Below are positions 1 to 8,204 of a DNA stretch of 64,000 bases, one piece after another (position 1 is the stretch's first letter; every line of letters begins with the position of its first letter). The stretch is taken from positions 1-64,000 of the forward strand of contig JAHZDE010000012.1 of NCBI GenBank assembly GCA_019422525.1, written 5' to 3'. A program made the translations under genes and the position numbers. The notes beneath the pieces are model-generated. The model was not told the DNA's origin. It made no database searches and worked only from the letters and a program-made list of their open reading frames with translations. Source of the DNA: Clostridiales bacterium. GTDB taxonomy: Bacteria; Bacillota; Clostridia; Oscillospirales; Acutalibacteraceae.

Positions 1-55
1 AACTCGCTACCTCCACCTTGGCAAGGTGGCGCTCTACCAGATGAGCTACGTCCGC
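1..55 (-). tRNA. tRNA-Gly (GCC), 3' part cut off by window edge
   Basis: Read on the minus strand, the sequence starts with acceptor strand GCGGACG, then a D arm, then a 5-bp anticodon stem CCACC/GGTGG closing the loop TTGCCAA. The anticodon GCC (positions 20-22) gives glycine. The variable loop and the start of the T arm are visible; the rest of the T arm and the 3' acceptor strand lie left of position 1. A perfect consensus promoter sits just upstream. Confidence 0.93.
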
Positions 56-67
56 GGAACGTTTGCT

Positions 68-96
68 ATTATACCGAACCTGAAAGTAAATGTCAA
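68..96 (-). promoter_or_regulatory. Sigma-A promoter of the tRNA-Gly gene
   Basis: On the minus strand a TTGACA box (91-96) and a TATAAT box (68-73) are separated by exactly 17 bp, a perfect match to the housekeeping consensus. The tRNA begins 12 bp below the -10 box, as expected for a stable RNA gene. Confidence 0.9.
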
Positions 97-261
97 GGGT
101 TTTTTTATTTTTTTCGAGAAATTTTTTAGCCCTTCTGCAAACAAGCTTATCCGGAATTTTCCTTTTTTCCTGAATTGTTTTGCTTTTTCAGAAATTTTCC
201 ACAGGATTCGGGGATTTTTTTAAAATATCATCGCTTATTCCTATTCGCTTTTCTAAAAATA

Positions 262-270
262 TGGTATACT
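262..270 (+). promoter_or_regulatory. Extended -10 promoter of the XRE regulator
   Basis: TGGTATACT is an extended -10 element (TGnTATAAT type) about 70 bp before the regulator's start codon. No good -35 box is visible 17 bp upstream, as is usual for extended -10 promoters. The flanking sequence 100-260 is AT-rich and holds nothing else that I recognise. Confidence 0.45.
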
Positions 271-339
271 AATGATATTATTATTTTCCAGGCATTTTTG
301 CTGGCCGAAATCGACTAATTATGAGGGGAGTTTTTTATC

Positions 340-807
340 ATGACGCATGAGCAGGGGGATAAATTGCGAAAAGCCCGGGAAAATTCTCATTTTACCCAAC
401 AACAGGTGGCCGATGCGCTGGGTGTTGACCGTTCCACCTATGCTTCTTATGAAATCAGCAGAAGCCAGCCCAGCTCCTCAACGCTGGTAACCCTCTCCAA
501 AATCTTCCGGGTTCCATTAGAGCAACTGGTGGACGATGAATTTCTCCACGCCTTCGTTCGGGACCATGACGGGCATGATTCAGACTCAGATACCGACGAA
601 GATGCCGGCCCCTATGTTTCCCAGCTTCCCCGAGATGCCCATATGGAAGATTTGTCCAACGAGGAGCATACCCTTTTATGTCTCTATCGGGCTGCTTCCA
701 ACGAATTGCGGAAGGAAATGATCGAACTGTTTATGCAGCGACTGCATGGTACTCAAAAAAAATCAACCCGCGCCCGCAAATCCAAAAAGGATTCCGATGC
801 ACGCTGA
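340..807 (+). CDS. XRE-family helix-turn-helix transcriptional regulator
   Basis: 155 residues. An N-terminal HTH_3/Cro-CI domain occupies roughly residues 5-65, with the typical recognition segment TQQQVADALGVDRSTYASYE followed by the conserved SQPSSSTLVTLSKIF helix. The rest is an acidic linker (HDSDSDTDEDAG around residues 78-90) and a short basic C-terminal tail; no ligand-binding domain is recognisable. The start ATG has a GAGGGGAG ribosome binding site. The gene lies alone between the tRNA-Gly promoter region and the DUF4364-like gene, which has its own promoter. Targets are unknown; autoregulation is common in this family but no operator is evident. Confidence 0.85.
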   Translation: MTHEQGDKLRKARENSHFTQQQVADALGVDRSTYASYEISRSQPSSSTLVTLSKIFRVPLEQLVDDEFLHAFVRDHDGHDSDSDTDEDAGPYVSQLPRDAHMEDLSNEEHTLLCLYRAASNELRKEMIELFMQRLHGTQKKSTRARKSKKDSDAR

Positions 808-836
808 AAAAATCACTTTTATTGCCCCTGCGGCTG

Positions 837-845
837 TGGTATACT
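837..845 (+). promoter_or_regulatory. Extended -10 promoter before the DUF4364-like gene
   Basis: TGGTATACT is the same nonamer as at 262-270 before the XRE gene. It lies about 60 bp before the GTG start. The -35 region is poor. Two neighbouring genes sharing an identical extended -10 nonamer may reflect similar promoter use. Confidence 0.45.
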
Positions 846-906
846 GAAAGAAGAATCTTCTCTGCCCCTAATGGGCACTGGGAAATGGGACGAGGGGGAA
901 CTGCCA

Positions 907-1488
907 GTGGCGTATGATACTTTTACCGCCGGCGTAGGGCCGGGCGGGCTTCGCACCAAAAACGACATTCGCGTATTGCTGTGTTATTTGCTTTCCAGCG
1001 TGAATGCACCGTTAAAACAGGAGGATATTCTTGCTATTTTGCAGGAATACGACCTTGCCAATTATTTTGAAGTGATGGACGCCATTTCCGATTTGACGGC
1101 AAAAGGGCTGCTTGTCCGGCAGCAGGATGCTCTGACCGTGGGAAAGGAAGGACGGGAAATCGCCGCTCAGCTGGATGTAACCCTTCCTCTTTCCATTCGG
1201 GAAAAAACCGTGGCCGCTGCCATAAACCTGTTGGCCAGGGCAAAACGAGAACAGGAAAACCGGGTGGAAATTAAAAAGAACGAAAAAGGGTATACGGTGA
1301 CCTGCCATGTTTCCGATGGGGAGATGGACTTAATGACCTTTTCCCTCTATGCGCCCGATTTATACCAGGCAAGGCTTATGAAGAAAAACTTTCACCGCAA
1401 TCCTGAAATCGTCTATCGGACCCTTTTGGCTGCCGTTACCGGCAGCCGGGACCTTGCAGCGGATGCCCTTCGGCATATTACCGCTTAA
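907..1488 (+). CDS. DUF4364-like protein, probable winged-helix domain
   Basis: 193 residues from a GTG start at 907, chosen because a GAGGGGG ribosome binding site lies 8 bp upstream; the longer ATG at 871 has no such site. The N-terminal half (LRTKNDIRVLLCYLLSSV, then short helices with NYFEVMDAISDLTAKGLL) resembles the winged-helix start of the Clostridial DUF4364 family, and the protein has the usual length. The C-terminal half is a mixed alpha/beta region of unknown role (EVQ/TVTCHV strands, then MTFSLYAPDLYQARLM). The family is assigned from memory of its pattern, not by search. The gene overlaps the convergent HAD gene by 4 bp at the stop codons. Confidence 0.6.
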   Translation: MAYDTFTAGVGPGGLRTKNDIRVLLCYLLSSVNAPLKQEDILAILQEYDLANYFEVMDAISDLTAKGLLVRQQDALTVGKEGREIAAQLDVTLPLSIREKTVAAAINLLARAKREQENRVEIKKNEKGYTVTCHVSDGEMDLMTFSLYAPDLYQARLMKKNFHRNPEIVYRTLLAAVTGSRDLAADALRHITA

Positions 1489-2321
1489 TCTTTTGGTAAA
1501 ATCCATTTTTCAATCGCCTTTGCAGCCCCGTCCTCGTCAAAAGGAGGCGCGATTGCAGAGGCGATTTTTTTTACTTCTTCCGTGCCGTTTTCCATGGCAA
1601 TGGGGAATCCCGCAAAACGCAGCATCTCAAAATCGTTTCCATTATCCCCCATGGCGGCTGTTTCTTCCCGCTCAATGCCCAAAGCACGGCACAATCCCGC
1701 AAGCCCATGGCCTTTGCTGCAGTCTTCACTGTTAATTTCCAGATTATCCTGTACAGAAGAGGTCAGGCACAACCCGCCCATATCTTCCAGCTTTTGGATG
1801 ATTTCCCGGCGAATATCTCCCGTCAGATAGGGAAGGTTAATTTTCTCGGGGCACAGGCCGTTTTCTTTCAGGTACCCCTGCAAACTGGGGACCAGACGGT
1901 AATTTTTCTGTAAAAATAGCTTTTTCTCTTCTGGCAGCCCATATTTTTCCACAGCTATTTCCGGCTCTCCAACCCGGGTGATGGCTTGCCCGTCCACATA
2001 AAATTCAACATAAATGGGGTACTCCTCCAAAATCTCCAACACCTGGCAGGCAGTTTTGGTGGGAATCAGACAGGAAGAAAGCTTTTCCCCGGTATGTAAA
2101 TCGTATACGGCAGCTCCATTGGAAGTGATGGCATAACGGATAAACGGCAGCCGCACGAGGCAAGGCGGCAAAAAATCCCGCAGACGCCCGGTAGCTGGAA
2201 CCGTCAAAATCCCAGCATGGTCCGCTTTTTCCAACGCTTTTTCCGCCGCCGGAGAAAGTACATTCCCTCGCTGCAGCATGGTCCCGTCCAAATCAAAAGC
2301 CAGCAGACGAATTTTTTTCAT
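1485..2321 (-). CDS. HAD-superfamily Cof-type phosphatase
   Basis: 278 residues. Motif I FDLDGTML near residue 10 carries the nucleophile Asp and the acid/base Asp; motif II is the SNGA region near residue 90; motif III/IV is the C-terminal GDNGNDFEML with the metal-binding Asp residues. The large C2-type cap between motifs II and III fits the Cof/YidA group, which dephosphorylates sugar phosphates, FMN/PLP-type cofactors or similar small molecules in the cytoplasm. The exact substrate cannot be read from sequence. The start at MKKIRLLAF is chosen over an upstream ATG because AAAGGATGG lies at proper distance. It is convergent with the upstream gene. Confidence 0.85.
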   Translation of the reverse strand: MKKIRLLAFDLDGTMLQRGNVLSPAAEKALEKADHAGILTVPATGRLRDFLPPCLVRLPFIRYAITSNGAAVYDLHTGEKLSSCLIPTKTACQVLEILEEYPIYVEFYVDGQAITRVGEPEIAVEKYGLPEEKKLFLQKNYRLVPSLQGYLKENGLCPEKINLPYLTGDIRREIIQKLEDMGGLCLTSSVQDNLEINSEDCSKGHGLAGLCRALGIEREETAAMGDNGNDFEMLRFAGFPIAMENGTEEVKKIASAIAPPFDEDGAAKAIEKWILPKD

Positions 2322-2368
2322 AAATATAAACCATCCTTTCCAGTACAATGGTTCCGTTTTTTGTGTTC

Positions 2369-2377
2369 AGTATAACA
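2369..2377 (-). promoter_or_regulatory. Extended -10 promoter of the HAD phosphatase gene
   Basis: The minus strand reads TGTTATACT about 50 bp upstream of the start codon, an extended -10 element. No strong -35 hexamer is visible. Confidence 0.45.
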
Positions 2378-2498
2378 TATTTTCAGAAAAAATGGGGAAT
2401 TCCGTCGAAAAAAGCCGTTTCGGCAAAGAACTAACAGAAATTTGATGAAGAAAATATGAGACAAACTGTATAAAACATGGTATAATTAGGATAACCTT

Positions 2499-2539
2499 CC
2501 GGAAAAAAAGGGATGCCGCCGGGGCACCCCTTTTTCCGG
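2499..2539 (-). terminator. Intrinsic terminator of the DUF1540 gene
   Basis: On the minus strand an A-run leads into stem GGGGTGCC / GGCATCCC (one G-U pair) with a short CCGGC loop, followed by a run of seven T. It begins 8 bp after the stop codon of the cysteine-rich protein. The symmetric A/T flanks would let it act in both directions. Confidence 0.85.
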
Positions 2540-2546
2540 TTTGGAT

Positions 2547-2876
2547 TTATTTGCAGCGGAAAGTGCAGCACTCAGTCTCAGCTTCTTTGGAAGCGCAACC
2601 AGCGCTGCAACTGCCTACACACACGCTGTCTGCAGAACATCCACCACAGCTGTTATACTGGCAGCGCTGGGCATCGCAGTGTACCTGCAGAGAGTGCCGT
2701 GCAGAACCACCGCAGGCCTGTGCCATGGGTGCTGTACCGGCTTTTTCACGATACGAAGAACAGCATGTCTGGCTGCCGGAACTGGCATTTTCTCCCCGTA
2801 CCTGAATGGCCGGGAGACTACAGCAGCCCTGCAGATAATGGGCACAGGTGCTTACCTTACATTCCAGATTCGTCAT
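2547..2876 (-). CDS. Cysteine-rich protein with two DUF1540 domains
   Basis: 109 residues with about 18 cysteines. Two DUF1540-type units are visible. The first begins NLECKVSTCAHYLQGCCSLP and ends QTCCSSYREK; the second begins VHCDAQRCQYNSCGGCSADS and ends AETECCTFRCK. They are joined by a low-complexity linker. The conserved spacing of cysteines (C-x3-C-x-Y-x5-C-x3-I/V) suggests metal or disulfide-stabilised knuckles; no biochemical function is established. The start is the second of two close ATGs, because AAAGGATG overlaps the first. Transcribed away from fabH, with its own terminator. Confidence 0.82.
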   Translation of the reverse strand: MTNLECKVSTCAHYLQGCCSLPAIQVRGENASSGSQTCCSSYREKAGTAPMAQACGGSARHSLQVHCDAQRCQYNSCGGCSADSVCVGSCSAGCASKEAETECCTFRCK

Positions 2877-2913
2877 ATTCGTCATCCTTTCCAAAATCAG
2901 ACTGTAAGAGAAC

Positions 2914-2934
2914 CGGGAGACAAAATTTCTCCCG
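2914..2934. repeat. 7-bp inverted repeat between the DUF1540 gene and fabH
   Basis: CGGGAGA and TCTCCCG flank a 7-bp AT-rich spacer, in the 150-bp gap shared by the divergent DUF1540 and fabH genes. It could be a protein binding site or a leader hairpin. It is not followed by a T-run. No convincing fabH promoter was found in this gap. Confidence 0.35.
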
Positions 2935-3028
2935 AGATTCAGTATTTCCCTGCTATAGGTTCTTTATGCACCGGCTCTTTCCGCTTTTTGCTAAGTATTG
3001 CCAGATAATCTGACAGGAGGTTTTCATA

Positions 3029-3985
3029 ATGAATTTTAAAATTATCGGGACAGGAAGCGCCCGGCCCGCCTGCGTCAAAACCAATGATGATTTGGCGCAG
3101 TTCCTCGACACTTCAGATGAATGGATTCGCACCCGCACCGGTATCGAAGAACGCCATGTCCTTCAGGATGGGGAAAGCATCTCCCAGCTGGCCGTAAAGG
3201 CGGCAAAAGCGGCTTTGGAAAATTCCGGTACCGACCCCAAAGAACTGGATTTTGTCATTTGCTCCACCATCCGGGGCGATTATATTACCCCTTCTATGGC
3301 CTGCATCGTCGCCCGGGATTTGGGCATCCACTGCATGGCCTTTGATATCAATGCCGCCTGCTCCGGCTTTATTTATGCGCTGGACTGTGCTACCGGTTTC
3401 TTCGAGCGGAACCGGGCTCAAAAAGGCTTGATTGTTTCCGCAGAAGCCATGTCCAAAATGGTAAACTGGCAGGATCGGGCAACCTGCGTACTGTTTGGTG
3501 ACGCTGCCGGCGCCGTCGTGCTGGAAAAGGGGGAAAACCTGCTGGCTTCTAAGCTGGCCTCTGACGGCAATGTGGAAGTGCTCAATATTCCCCATGTATA
3601 CGGAAACTCCCCCTTCAGTTCCGATGAAAATAAGCCCTCCTACCTGTTTATGGACGGCCATGGAGTCTATAAATTCGCCGTCAACGCCATGGCAAACGGC
3701 CTTGCAGAAACCATTGCTGCTGCCGGTTTGAAACAGGACGAAGTGGACCACGTGCTGCCCCATCAAGCAAACCTGCGCATTATTCAGTCTGCTATGAAGA
3801 AGTTGGACATTCCCGAGGACCGCTACCGCACCAATATCGCCCACTATGGTAATACTTCCTCTGCCTGTATCCCGGTGCTGCTGGACGAATTAAATCAGGC
3901 CGGTATGCTCAAGCGTGGACAGATTCTTGCTCTCACTGCTTTTGGCGGAGGTCTGACTACCGGCGCCATGGTAATTCGCTGGTAA
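3029..3985 (+). CDS. fabH: 3-oxoacyl-ACP synthase III (KAS III)
   Basis: 318 residues, full length. It condenses acetyl-CoA (or a branched acyl-CoA) with malonyl-ACP to start type II fatty acid synthesis in the cytoplasm. The catalytic triad is complete: Cys111 in NAACSGF, His245 in HVLPHQAN and Asn275 in HYGNTSSA. The C-terminal glycine-rich GGGLTTGA motif is also present. The start has a GACAGGAGG ribosome binding site. It lies 257 bp ahead of fabK, which has its own promoter, so fabH is probably expressed separately or by readthrough. No FabT-like box was seen directly upstream of fabH. Confidence 0.97.
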   Translation: MNFKIIGTGSARPACVKTNDDLAQFLDTSDEWIRTRTGIEERHVLQDGESISQLAVKAAKAALENSGTDPKELDFVICSTIRGDYITPSMACIVARDLGIHCMAFDINAACSGFIYALDCATGFFERNRAQKGLIVSAEAMSKMVNWQDRATCVLFGDAAGAVVLEKGENLLASKLASDGNVEVLNIPHVYGNSPFSSDENKPSYLFMDGHGVYKFAVNAMANGLAETIAAAGLKQDEVDHVLPHQANLRIIQSAMKKLDIPEDRYRTNIAHYGNTSSACIPVLLDELNQAGMLKRGQILALTAFGGGLTTGAMVIRW

Positions 3986-4082
3986 GATAGCAAGATGGTA
4001 TGCCAATTATTGTCAAAACGGCAAAAAATGGCGGCTCTTTTTCCAAGGTTCTGTGAAAAGGGCCTTTCCTGATGAAAAAAAC

Positions 4083-4111
4083 TTGAAAAATCAGTAAAAA
4101 AACGGTATTGT
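4083..4111 (+). promoter_or_regulatory. Promoter of the fabK-accA operon
   Basis: TTGAAA (4083-4088) and TATTGT (4106-4111) are separated by 17 bp. The predicted start near 4118 gives a leader of about 125 nt that contains the FabT-like palindrome. It is the only good promoter between fabH and fabK. Confidence 0.65.
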
Positions 4112-4188
4112 ATAAAGGATATGGAGATGATGTTCGTGAAATCTGGTTCCTATGGAAAAGGTTTTGCGGGCATTTTCTGTCCGTTGAA

Positions 4189-4205
4189 ACTTTGAATCTC
4201 AAAGT
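4189..4205. promoter_or_regulatory. FabT-like (MarR-family) operator upstream of fabK
   Basis: ACTTTGAATCTCAAAGT is a perfect 7+3+7 palindrome. It matches the published streptococcal FabT box pattern (A-n-TTTGA-nnn-TCAAA-n-T), which represses fatty acid synthesis genes when the repressor binds acyl-ACP. It lies within the transcribed leader, about 80 bp after the predicted start point and 22 bp before the fabK ribosome binding site, so binding would act as a roadblock. No fabT gene is in the window next to the operon. The match is by eye. Confidence 0.65.
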
Positions 4206-4242
4206 AATTTAACAAACCGATTCTGTGAAGGAGTGTTCTTCT

Positions 4243-5190
4243 ATGATTCGCACACCGATTTGCGAAATGCTGGGTATTCAGTATCCCATTTTCCAGGGCG
4301 GCATGGCTTGGGTGGCCGATGCCAGCCTGGCTTCTGCTGTTTCCAATGGCGGCGGCTTGGGAATTATTGCCGCTATGAACTCCAACGGCGAGCAATTGCG
4401 GGCTGAAATCCGCAAATGCCGCGAGATGACAGACAAGCCCTTCGGCGTTAACATTATGCTGATGAGCCCCTTTGTGGAAGAAACCGCAAAGGTTGTCATC
4501 GAAGAGAAGGTCCCCGTGATTACCACCGGAGCTGGCAATCCCAGCCGGTATATGGAAGGCTGGCTGGCTGCCGGCATTAAAGTGATTCCTGTGGTTCCCT
4601 CCACTGGCATGGCAAAACTGGTGGAAAAGCACGGCGCTGCTGCTGTGATTGCCGAGGGCGGCGAGAGCGGCGGCCATATTGGTGAACTGACCACCATGGC
4701 GCTGGTTCCTCAGGTGTGCGACGCGGTTTCCATTCCCGTATTGGCAGCCGGCGGCATTGCTGACGGTCGCGGAATTGCTGCTTCCTTTATGCTGGGCGCT
4801 ATGGGCGTGCAGGTGGGTACCCGCTTCCTGGTGGCTAATGAGTGCACCATCAGCCAGGTATATAAGGATAAAGTCCTAAAAGCAAAGGATACCGATACTA
4901 TTGTAACCGGCAAGCGTCTGGGACATCCCATGCGCTCCCTGAAAAACCCCTTCTCCAGAGAGTTCGCCAAGCTGGAATACGATACTTCCGTGACGGCCGA
5001 AGAGCTGGAAAAAATGGGCGTTGGCGCACTGCGCCGTGCTGCCCGTGAAGGCGACGCTAAGGGAGGCACCTTCCTGGCAGGTCAGGTGGCCTCTATGGTG
5101 AAGAAAGAACAGCCCGCTGCCGAGATTATCTCTGAGATGTTCACCGAGGCGGAAGAAATCCTGAAAGGAGCTACAAAATGGGTAAAGTAG
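4243..5190 (+). CDS. fabK: Enoyl-ACP reductase II (FMN-dependent)
   Basis: 315 residues. It reduces trans-2-enoyl-ACP in the last step of each elongation cycle, using FMN and NAD(P)H; FabK replaces FabI in many Clostridia and streptococci. The TIM-barrel 2-nitropropane dioxygenase/FabK fold is recognisable: N-terminal QYPIFQGGMAWVADASLA, the phosphate-binding region GGESGGHIGELTT, and AAGGIADGRG then LGAMGVQVGTRF. The start is the ATG at 4243 with AAGGAG 9 bp upstream; the GTG at 4225 is too early. The gene overlaps fabD by 13 bp. It is first in a nine-gene operon. Confidence 0.96.
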   Translation: MIRTPICEMLGIQYPIFQGGMAWVADASLASAVSNGGGLGIIAAMNSNGEQLRAEIRKCREMTDKPFGVNIMLMSPFVEETAKVVIEEKVPVITTGAGNPSRYMEGWLAAGIKVIPVVPSTGMAKLVEKHGAAAVIAEGGESGGHIGELTTMALVPQVCDAVSIPVLAAGGIADGRGIAASFMLGAMGVQVGTRFLVANECTISQVYKDKVLKAKDTDTIVTGKRLGHPMRSLKNPFSREFAKLEYDTSVTAEELEKMGVGALRRAAREGDAKGGTFLAGQVASMVKKEQPAAEIISEMFTEAEEILKGATKWVK

Positions 5191-6101
5191 CATTTCTTTT
5201 CAGCGGCCAGGGCGCACAGTATCCCGGTATGGGAAAATCCCTGTGCGAGGCCAGCGCCGCTGCCAAATATACTTTTGAACAGGCAGATGCCGTCCGTCCC
5301 GATACCTCCAAGCAGTGCTTTGAGGGCACCAAAGAGGAGTTGAGCCAGACCATCAACACCCAGCCCTGCCTGTATTGTGTGGATTTGGCCGCTGCCGAAG
5401 CCCTGCGGGATGAAGGAATCGTGCCCGACGCTGTGGCAGGCTTCTCTCTGGGCGAAATTGCCGCACTGACCTTTGCCGGTGTGTTCTCCCGCAAAGACGG
5501 CTTCTCCTTTGTGTGCAAGCGCGGCGAGCATATGAGCGAGGCTACCAAGAAAACCGGTGGCAGCATGGCCGCTGTGCTGAAGCTCACCAACGAAAAGGTG
5601 AATGAGCTGGCTTCTGCTTATGACAAGGTATTCCCCGTCAACTACAACTGCCCCGGACAGGTTTCCGTGGCCGGTGAAAAAGAGCAGCTGGACGCTTTCT
5701 GTGCAGACTGCAAGGCTGCCGGTGCAAGAGTGGTTCCGCTGGCTGTGAGCGGTGCGTTCCACTCCCCCTTTATGGATGAAGCTGCTGCAGCTCTGGCAGA
5801 AGAGCTGAAAACCGTCGAGGTACAGAAGGCCGGTATTCCCGTATATTCCAACGCAAGCGCTCAGCTGTATCCCGATGATGCAGAGGGAATCCGTGCTGCG
5901 ATTGCCACCCAGGTGAATCACCCGGTACAGTGGCAGGCTATTCTGGAAAAGCTGTATGCAGACGGCTTTGACACCTTTATCGAGTGCGGCGCAGGCAAAA
6001 CTCTGGCCGGGCTGGTAAAGAAAACATTGAAGGGTGTTTCCATCTACAATGTGGAAGACGCCGACGGCCTGAAGGCTGTTGTGGAAGCCCTGAAAGTATA
6101 A
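5178..6101 (+). CDS. fabD: Malonyl-CoA:ACP transacylase
   Basis: 307 residues. It transfers malonyl groups from CoA to acyl carrier protein. The oxyanion motif GQGAQYPGMG lies at residues 10-19, nucleophile Ser90 is in GFSLGE and His195 in GAFHSPFM, matching the Ser-His dyad of the family. The start codon lies inside the end of fabK, which suggests translational coupling. Confidence 0.96.
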   Translation: MGKVAFLFSGQGAQYPGMGKSLCEASAAAKYTFEQADAVRPDTSKQCFEGTKEELSQTINTQPCLYCVDLAAAEALRDEGIVPDAVAGFSLGEIAALTFAGVFSRKDGFSFVCKRGEHMSEATKKTGGSMAAVLKLTNEKVNELASAYDKVFPVNYNCPGQVSVAGEKEQLDAFCADCKAAGARVVPLAVSGAFHSPFMDEAAAALAEELKTVEVQKAGIPVYSNASAQLYPDDAEGIRAAIATQVNHPVQWQAILEKLYADGFDTFIECGAGKTLAGLVKKTLKGVSIYNVEDADGLKAVVEALKV

Positions 6102-6125
6102 TTTTAAAAGGAAGGTATCGTCATT

Positions 6126-6869
6126 ATGATGCTCGAAAATAAAGTGGCCGTTGTCACCGGCGGTGCAGCCGGTATCGGCCGTTCCATTGCTCTGACTATG
6201 GCAAAAGAAGGCGCTAATATCGCCATTCTGGACGTGTGCAAGCCCGAAACCGCTGAAGAAGCCTGCGCTCTCATCGCAGAGACCGGCGTGACCGTCAAGT
6301 TCTATCACTGCGACGTTTCCAACTTTGAACTGGTGGACTCCACCATCAAGCAGGTCATCGCTGATATGGGCGGCGTGGATATTCTGGTAAACAACGCCGG
6401 TATTACCCGCGACGCGCTGCTGGTTTCCATGAAGGAAGCGGACTTTGACGCCGTTATCGCCATCAACCTGAAGGGTGTGTTCAACACCATTCACGCTTGC
6501 TACCATCACTTTATGCGCAAGCGCAGCGGCCGGATTATCAATATCTCTTCCGTTACCGGCCTGATGGGCAACCCGGGCCAGGCCAACTATACTGCTGCAA
6601 AGGCTGGTATCATCGGCCTGACCAAGACCACCGCCAAGGAACTGGCTTCCCGCGGTGTGACCTGCAATGCCATTGCACCCGGATTTATCCAGACCGCTAT
6701 GACCGACGTTCTCAGCGACAAGGCCAAAGCCGCCATGCTGAATGCCGTTCCCATGAAGCGTATGGGCCAGCCCGAGGATATCGCCAAGACTGCCCTGTAT
6801 CTGGCCAGCGATCTGTCCTCCTATGTGACTGGCGAGGTTATCCGTGTAGACGGCGGCATGTGCATGTAA
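6126..6869 (+). CDS. fabG: 3-oxoacyl-ACP reductase
   Basis: 247 residues, classical short-chain dehydrogenase. The nucleotide-binding TGGAAGIG motif is at 11-18, NNAG at 89-92, and the catalytic set is Asn114, Ser142, Tyr155 and Lys159 (the last two in NYTAAKAG). It reduces beta-ketoacyl-ACP with NADPH. Two adjacent ATG codons are possible starts after AAAAGGAAGG; the first is used here. It follows fabD by 24 bp. Confidence 0.96.
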   Translation: MMLENKVAVVTGGAAGIGRSIALTMAKEGANIAILDVCKPETAEEACALIAETGVTVKFYHCDVSNFELVDSTIKQVIADMGGVDILVNNAGITRDALLVSMKEADFDAVIAINLKGVFNTIHACYHHFMRKRSGRIINISSVTGLMGNPGQANYTAAKAGIIGLTKTTAKELASRGVTCNAIAPGFIQTAMTDVLSDKAKAAMLNAVPMKRMGQPEDIAKTALYLASDLSSYVTGEVIRVDGGMCM

Positions 6870-6952
6870 TTTGAACCGGCAGACCCTGTACTCTGTGCAG
6901 GTGCGGGGCTGCTTTCATTCTGATTTTGATAGACTATCGGAGGTATCTTTTG

Positions 6953-8188
6953 ATGAGACGAGTTGTGATTACCGGAGTTGGCGCCGTCTCCCCCGTCGGC
7001 AACACTGCGGAAGAAACCTGGAACAGCCTGATTACCGGCAAAAACGGAATCGGCCCCATTACCCATTTTGATACCAGCGACCCCGCCTGCAAGGTAAAGG
7101 TGGCCGCCGAAGTAAAGGACTTTGACCCCAGCCTGTATATGGAAAAAGGAGAAATCCGTAAGACCGACTTGTATGCCCAGTATGCCATGGCTGCCGCCGT
7201 GCAGGCCATGAAAGACAGCGGCATTGAGGGAAAAGTGGATTCTGACCGTTTGGGTGTGTATGTTGGTTCCGGTATCGGCGGCATGAACACCTTTGTGGAA
7301 GAGTGCAACAAGCTGGAAAAAAGCGGCATGAGACGCATCTCCCCCTTCTTTATCCCCATGATGATTTCCAATATTGCTGCCGGCAATATTGCCATTCGTT
7401 TTCAGGCGGAAGGTCCCTCCATGTGTGTGACCACCGCTTGCGCTACCTCTGCCCATGCAGTGGGCGAGGCTTTCCACACCATCCGCTACGGCTATGCCGA
7501 TGCCATGATTGCCGGCGGTGCTGAGGCTACCATTAACAAACTGGCTATTGCTGGTTTTACTAACTGTAAGGCCCTGACCACCGAAGAGGACCCCAACCGC
7601 GCTTCCATCCCCTTTGATAAGGAGCGCAGCGGCTTTGTCATGGGTGAAGGCGGCGCCATTCTGGTGCTGGAAGAGTATGAGCACGCAGTGGCTCGCGGCG
7701 CTAAGATTTACGCTGAAATTGTCGGCTATGGCAACACCAACGACGCTTATCATATGACCGCTCCCCACCCGGAGGCCAAGGGCGCTGCCCAGAGCATCCG
7801 CTTGGCAGTGAAAGAGGCTGGGATGCCTTTGGATGCCTGCCTGTACATTAACGCTCACGGCACCAGCACTTCTTTGAACGACAAGACCGAGACTCTGGCC
7901 TTTAAGCTGGCATTGGGCGAGGAAAACGCTCACAAAGCCATGGTCAGCTCCACCAAGAGCATGACCGGCCATATGCTGGGCGCTACCGGCGCACTGGAAG
8001 CCATGGCCTGTGCCTATGCGCTGCGGGACGGCATTGTTCCCCCCACCATCAACTATCGTGAGCCCGACCCGGACTGCGATTTGGATTATGTCCCGAATGA
8101 GGCCCGTAAAGCCGATATTGAATATGCGATTTCTACCAACCTGGGCTTCGGCGGCCACAACGCCTGCCTGGTGCTGAAAAAGATTTGA
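6953..8188 (+). CDS. fabF: 3-oxoacyl-ACP synthase II (KAS II)
   Basis: 411 residues. It is the elongating condensing enzyme of type II fatty acid synthesis. The triad is Cys163 in TTACATSAH, His302 in NAHGTSTS and His340 in MTGHMLGATGA, with Lys335 also conserved. The start ATG at 6953 has CGGAGG 7-8 bp upstream; an upstream TTG extends the frame but lacks a site. The 83-bp gap after fabG holds no promoter or terminator that I can recognise. Confidence 0.97.
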   Translation: MRRVVITGVGAVSPVGNTAEETWNSLITGKNGIGPITHFDTSDPACKVKVAAEVKDFDPSLYMEKGEIRKTDLYAQYAMAAAVQAMKDSGIEGKVDSDRLGVYVGSGIGGMNTFVEECNKLEKSGMRRISPFFIPMMISNIAAGNIAIRFQAEGPSMCVTTACATSAHAVGEAFHTIRYGYADAMIAGGAEATINKLAIAGFTNCKALTTEEDPNRASIPFDKERSGFVMGEGGAILVLEEYEHAVARGAKIYAEIVGYGNTNDAYHMTAPHPEAKGAAQSIRLAVKEAGMPLDACLYINAHGTSTSLNDKTETLAFKLALGEENAHKAMVSSTKSMTGHMLGATGALEAMACAYALRDGIVPPTINYREPDPDCDLDYVPNEARKADIEYAISTNLGFGGHNACLVLKKI

Positions 8189-8204
8189 GAAAGGGTGGGC
8201 ATCC

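Noticed and set aside
2457..2485. TATAAT on the plus strand at 2480-2485 with a weak upstream box
   Set aside because: It would drive transcription into the terminator and antisense of the DUF1540 gene with no downstream gene until fabH; no good -35. Considered chance in AT-rich DNA.
5082..6509. Open frame of 475 codons on the minus strand
   Set aside because: Antisense to fabD and fabG; no domain and no ribosome binding site.
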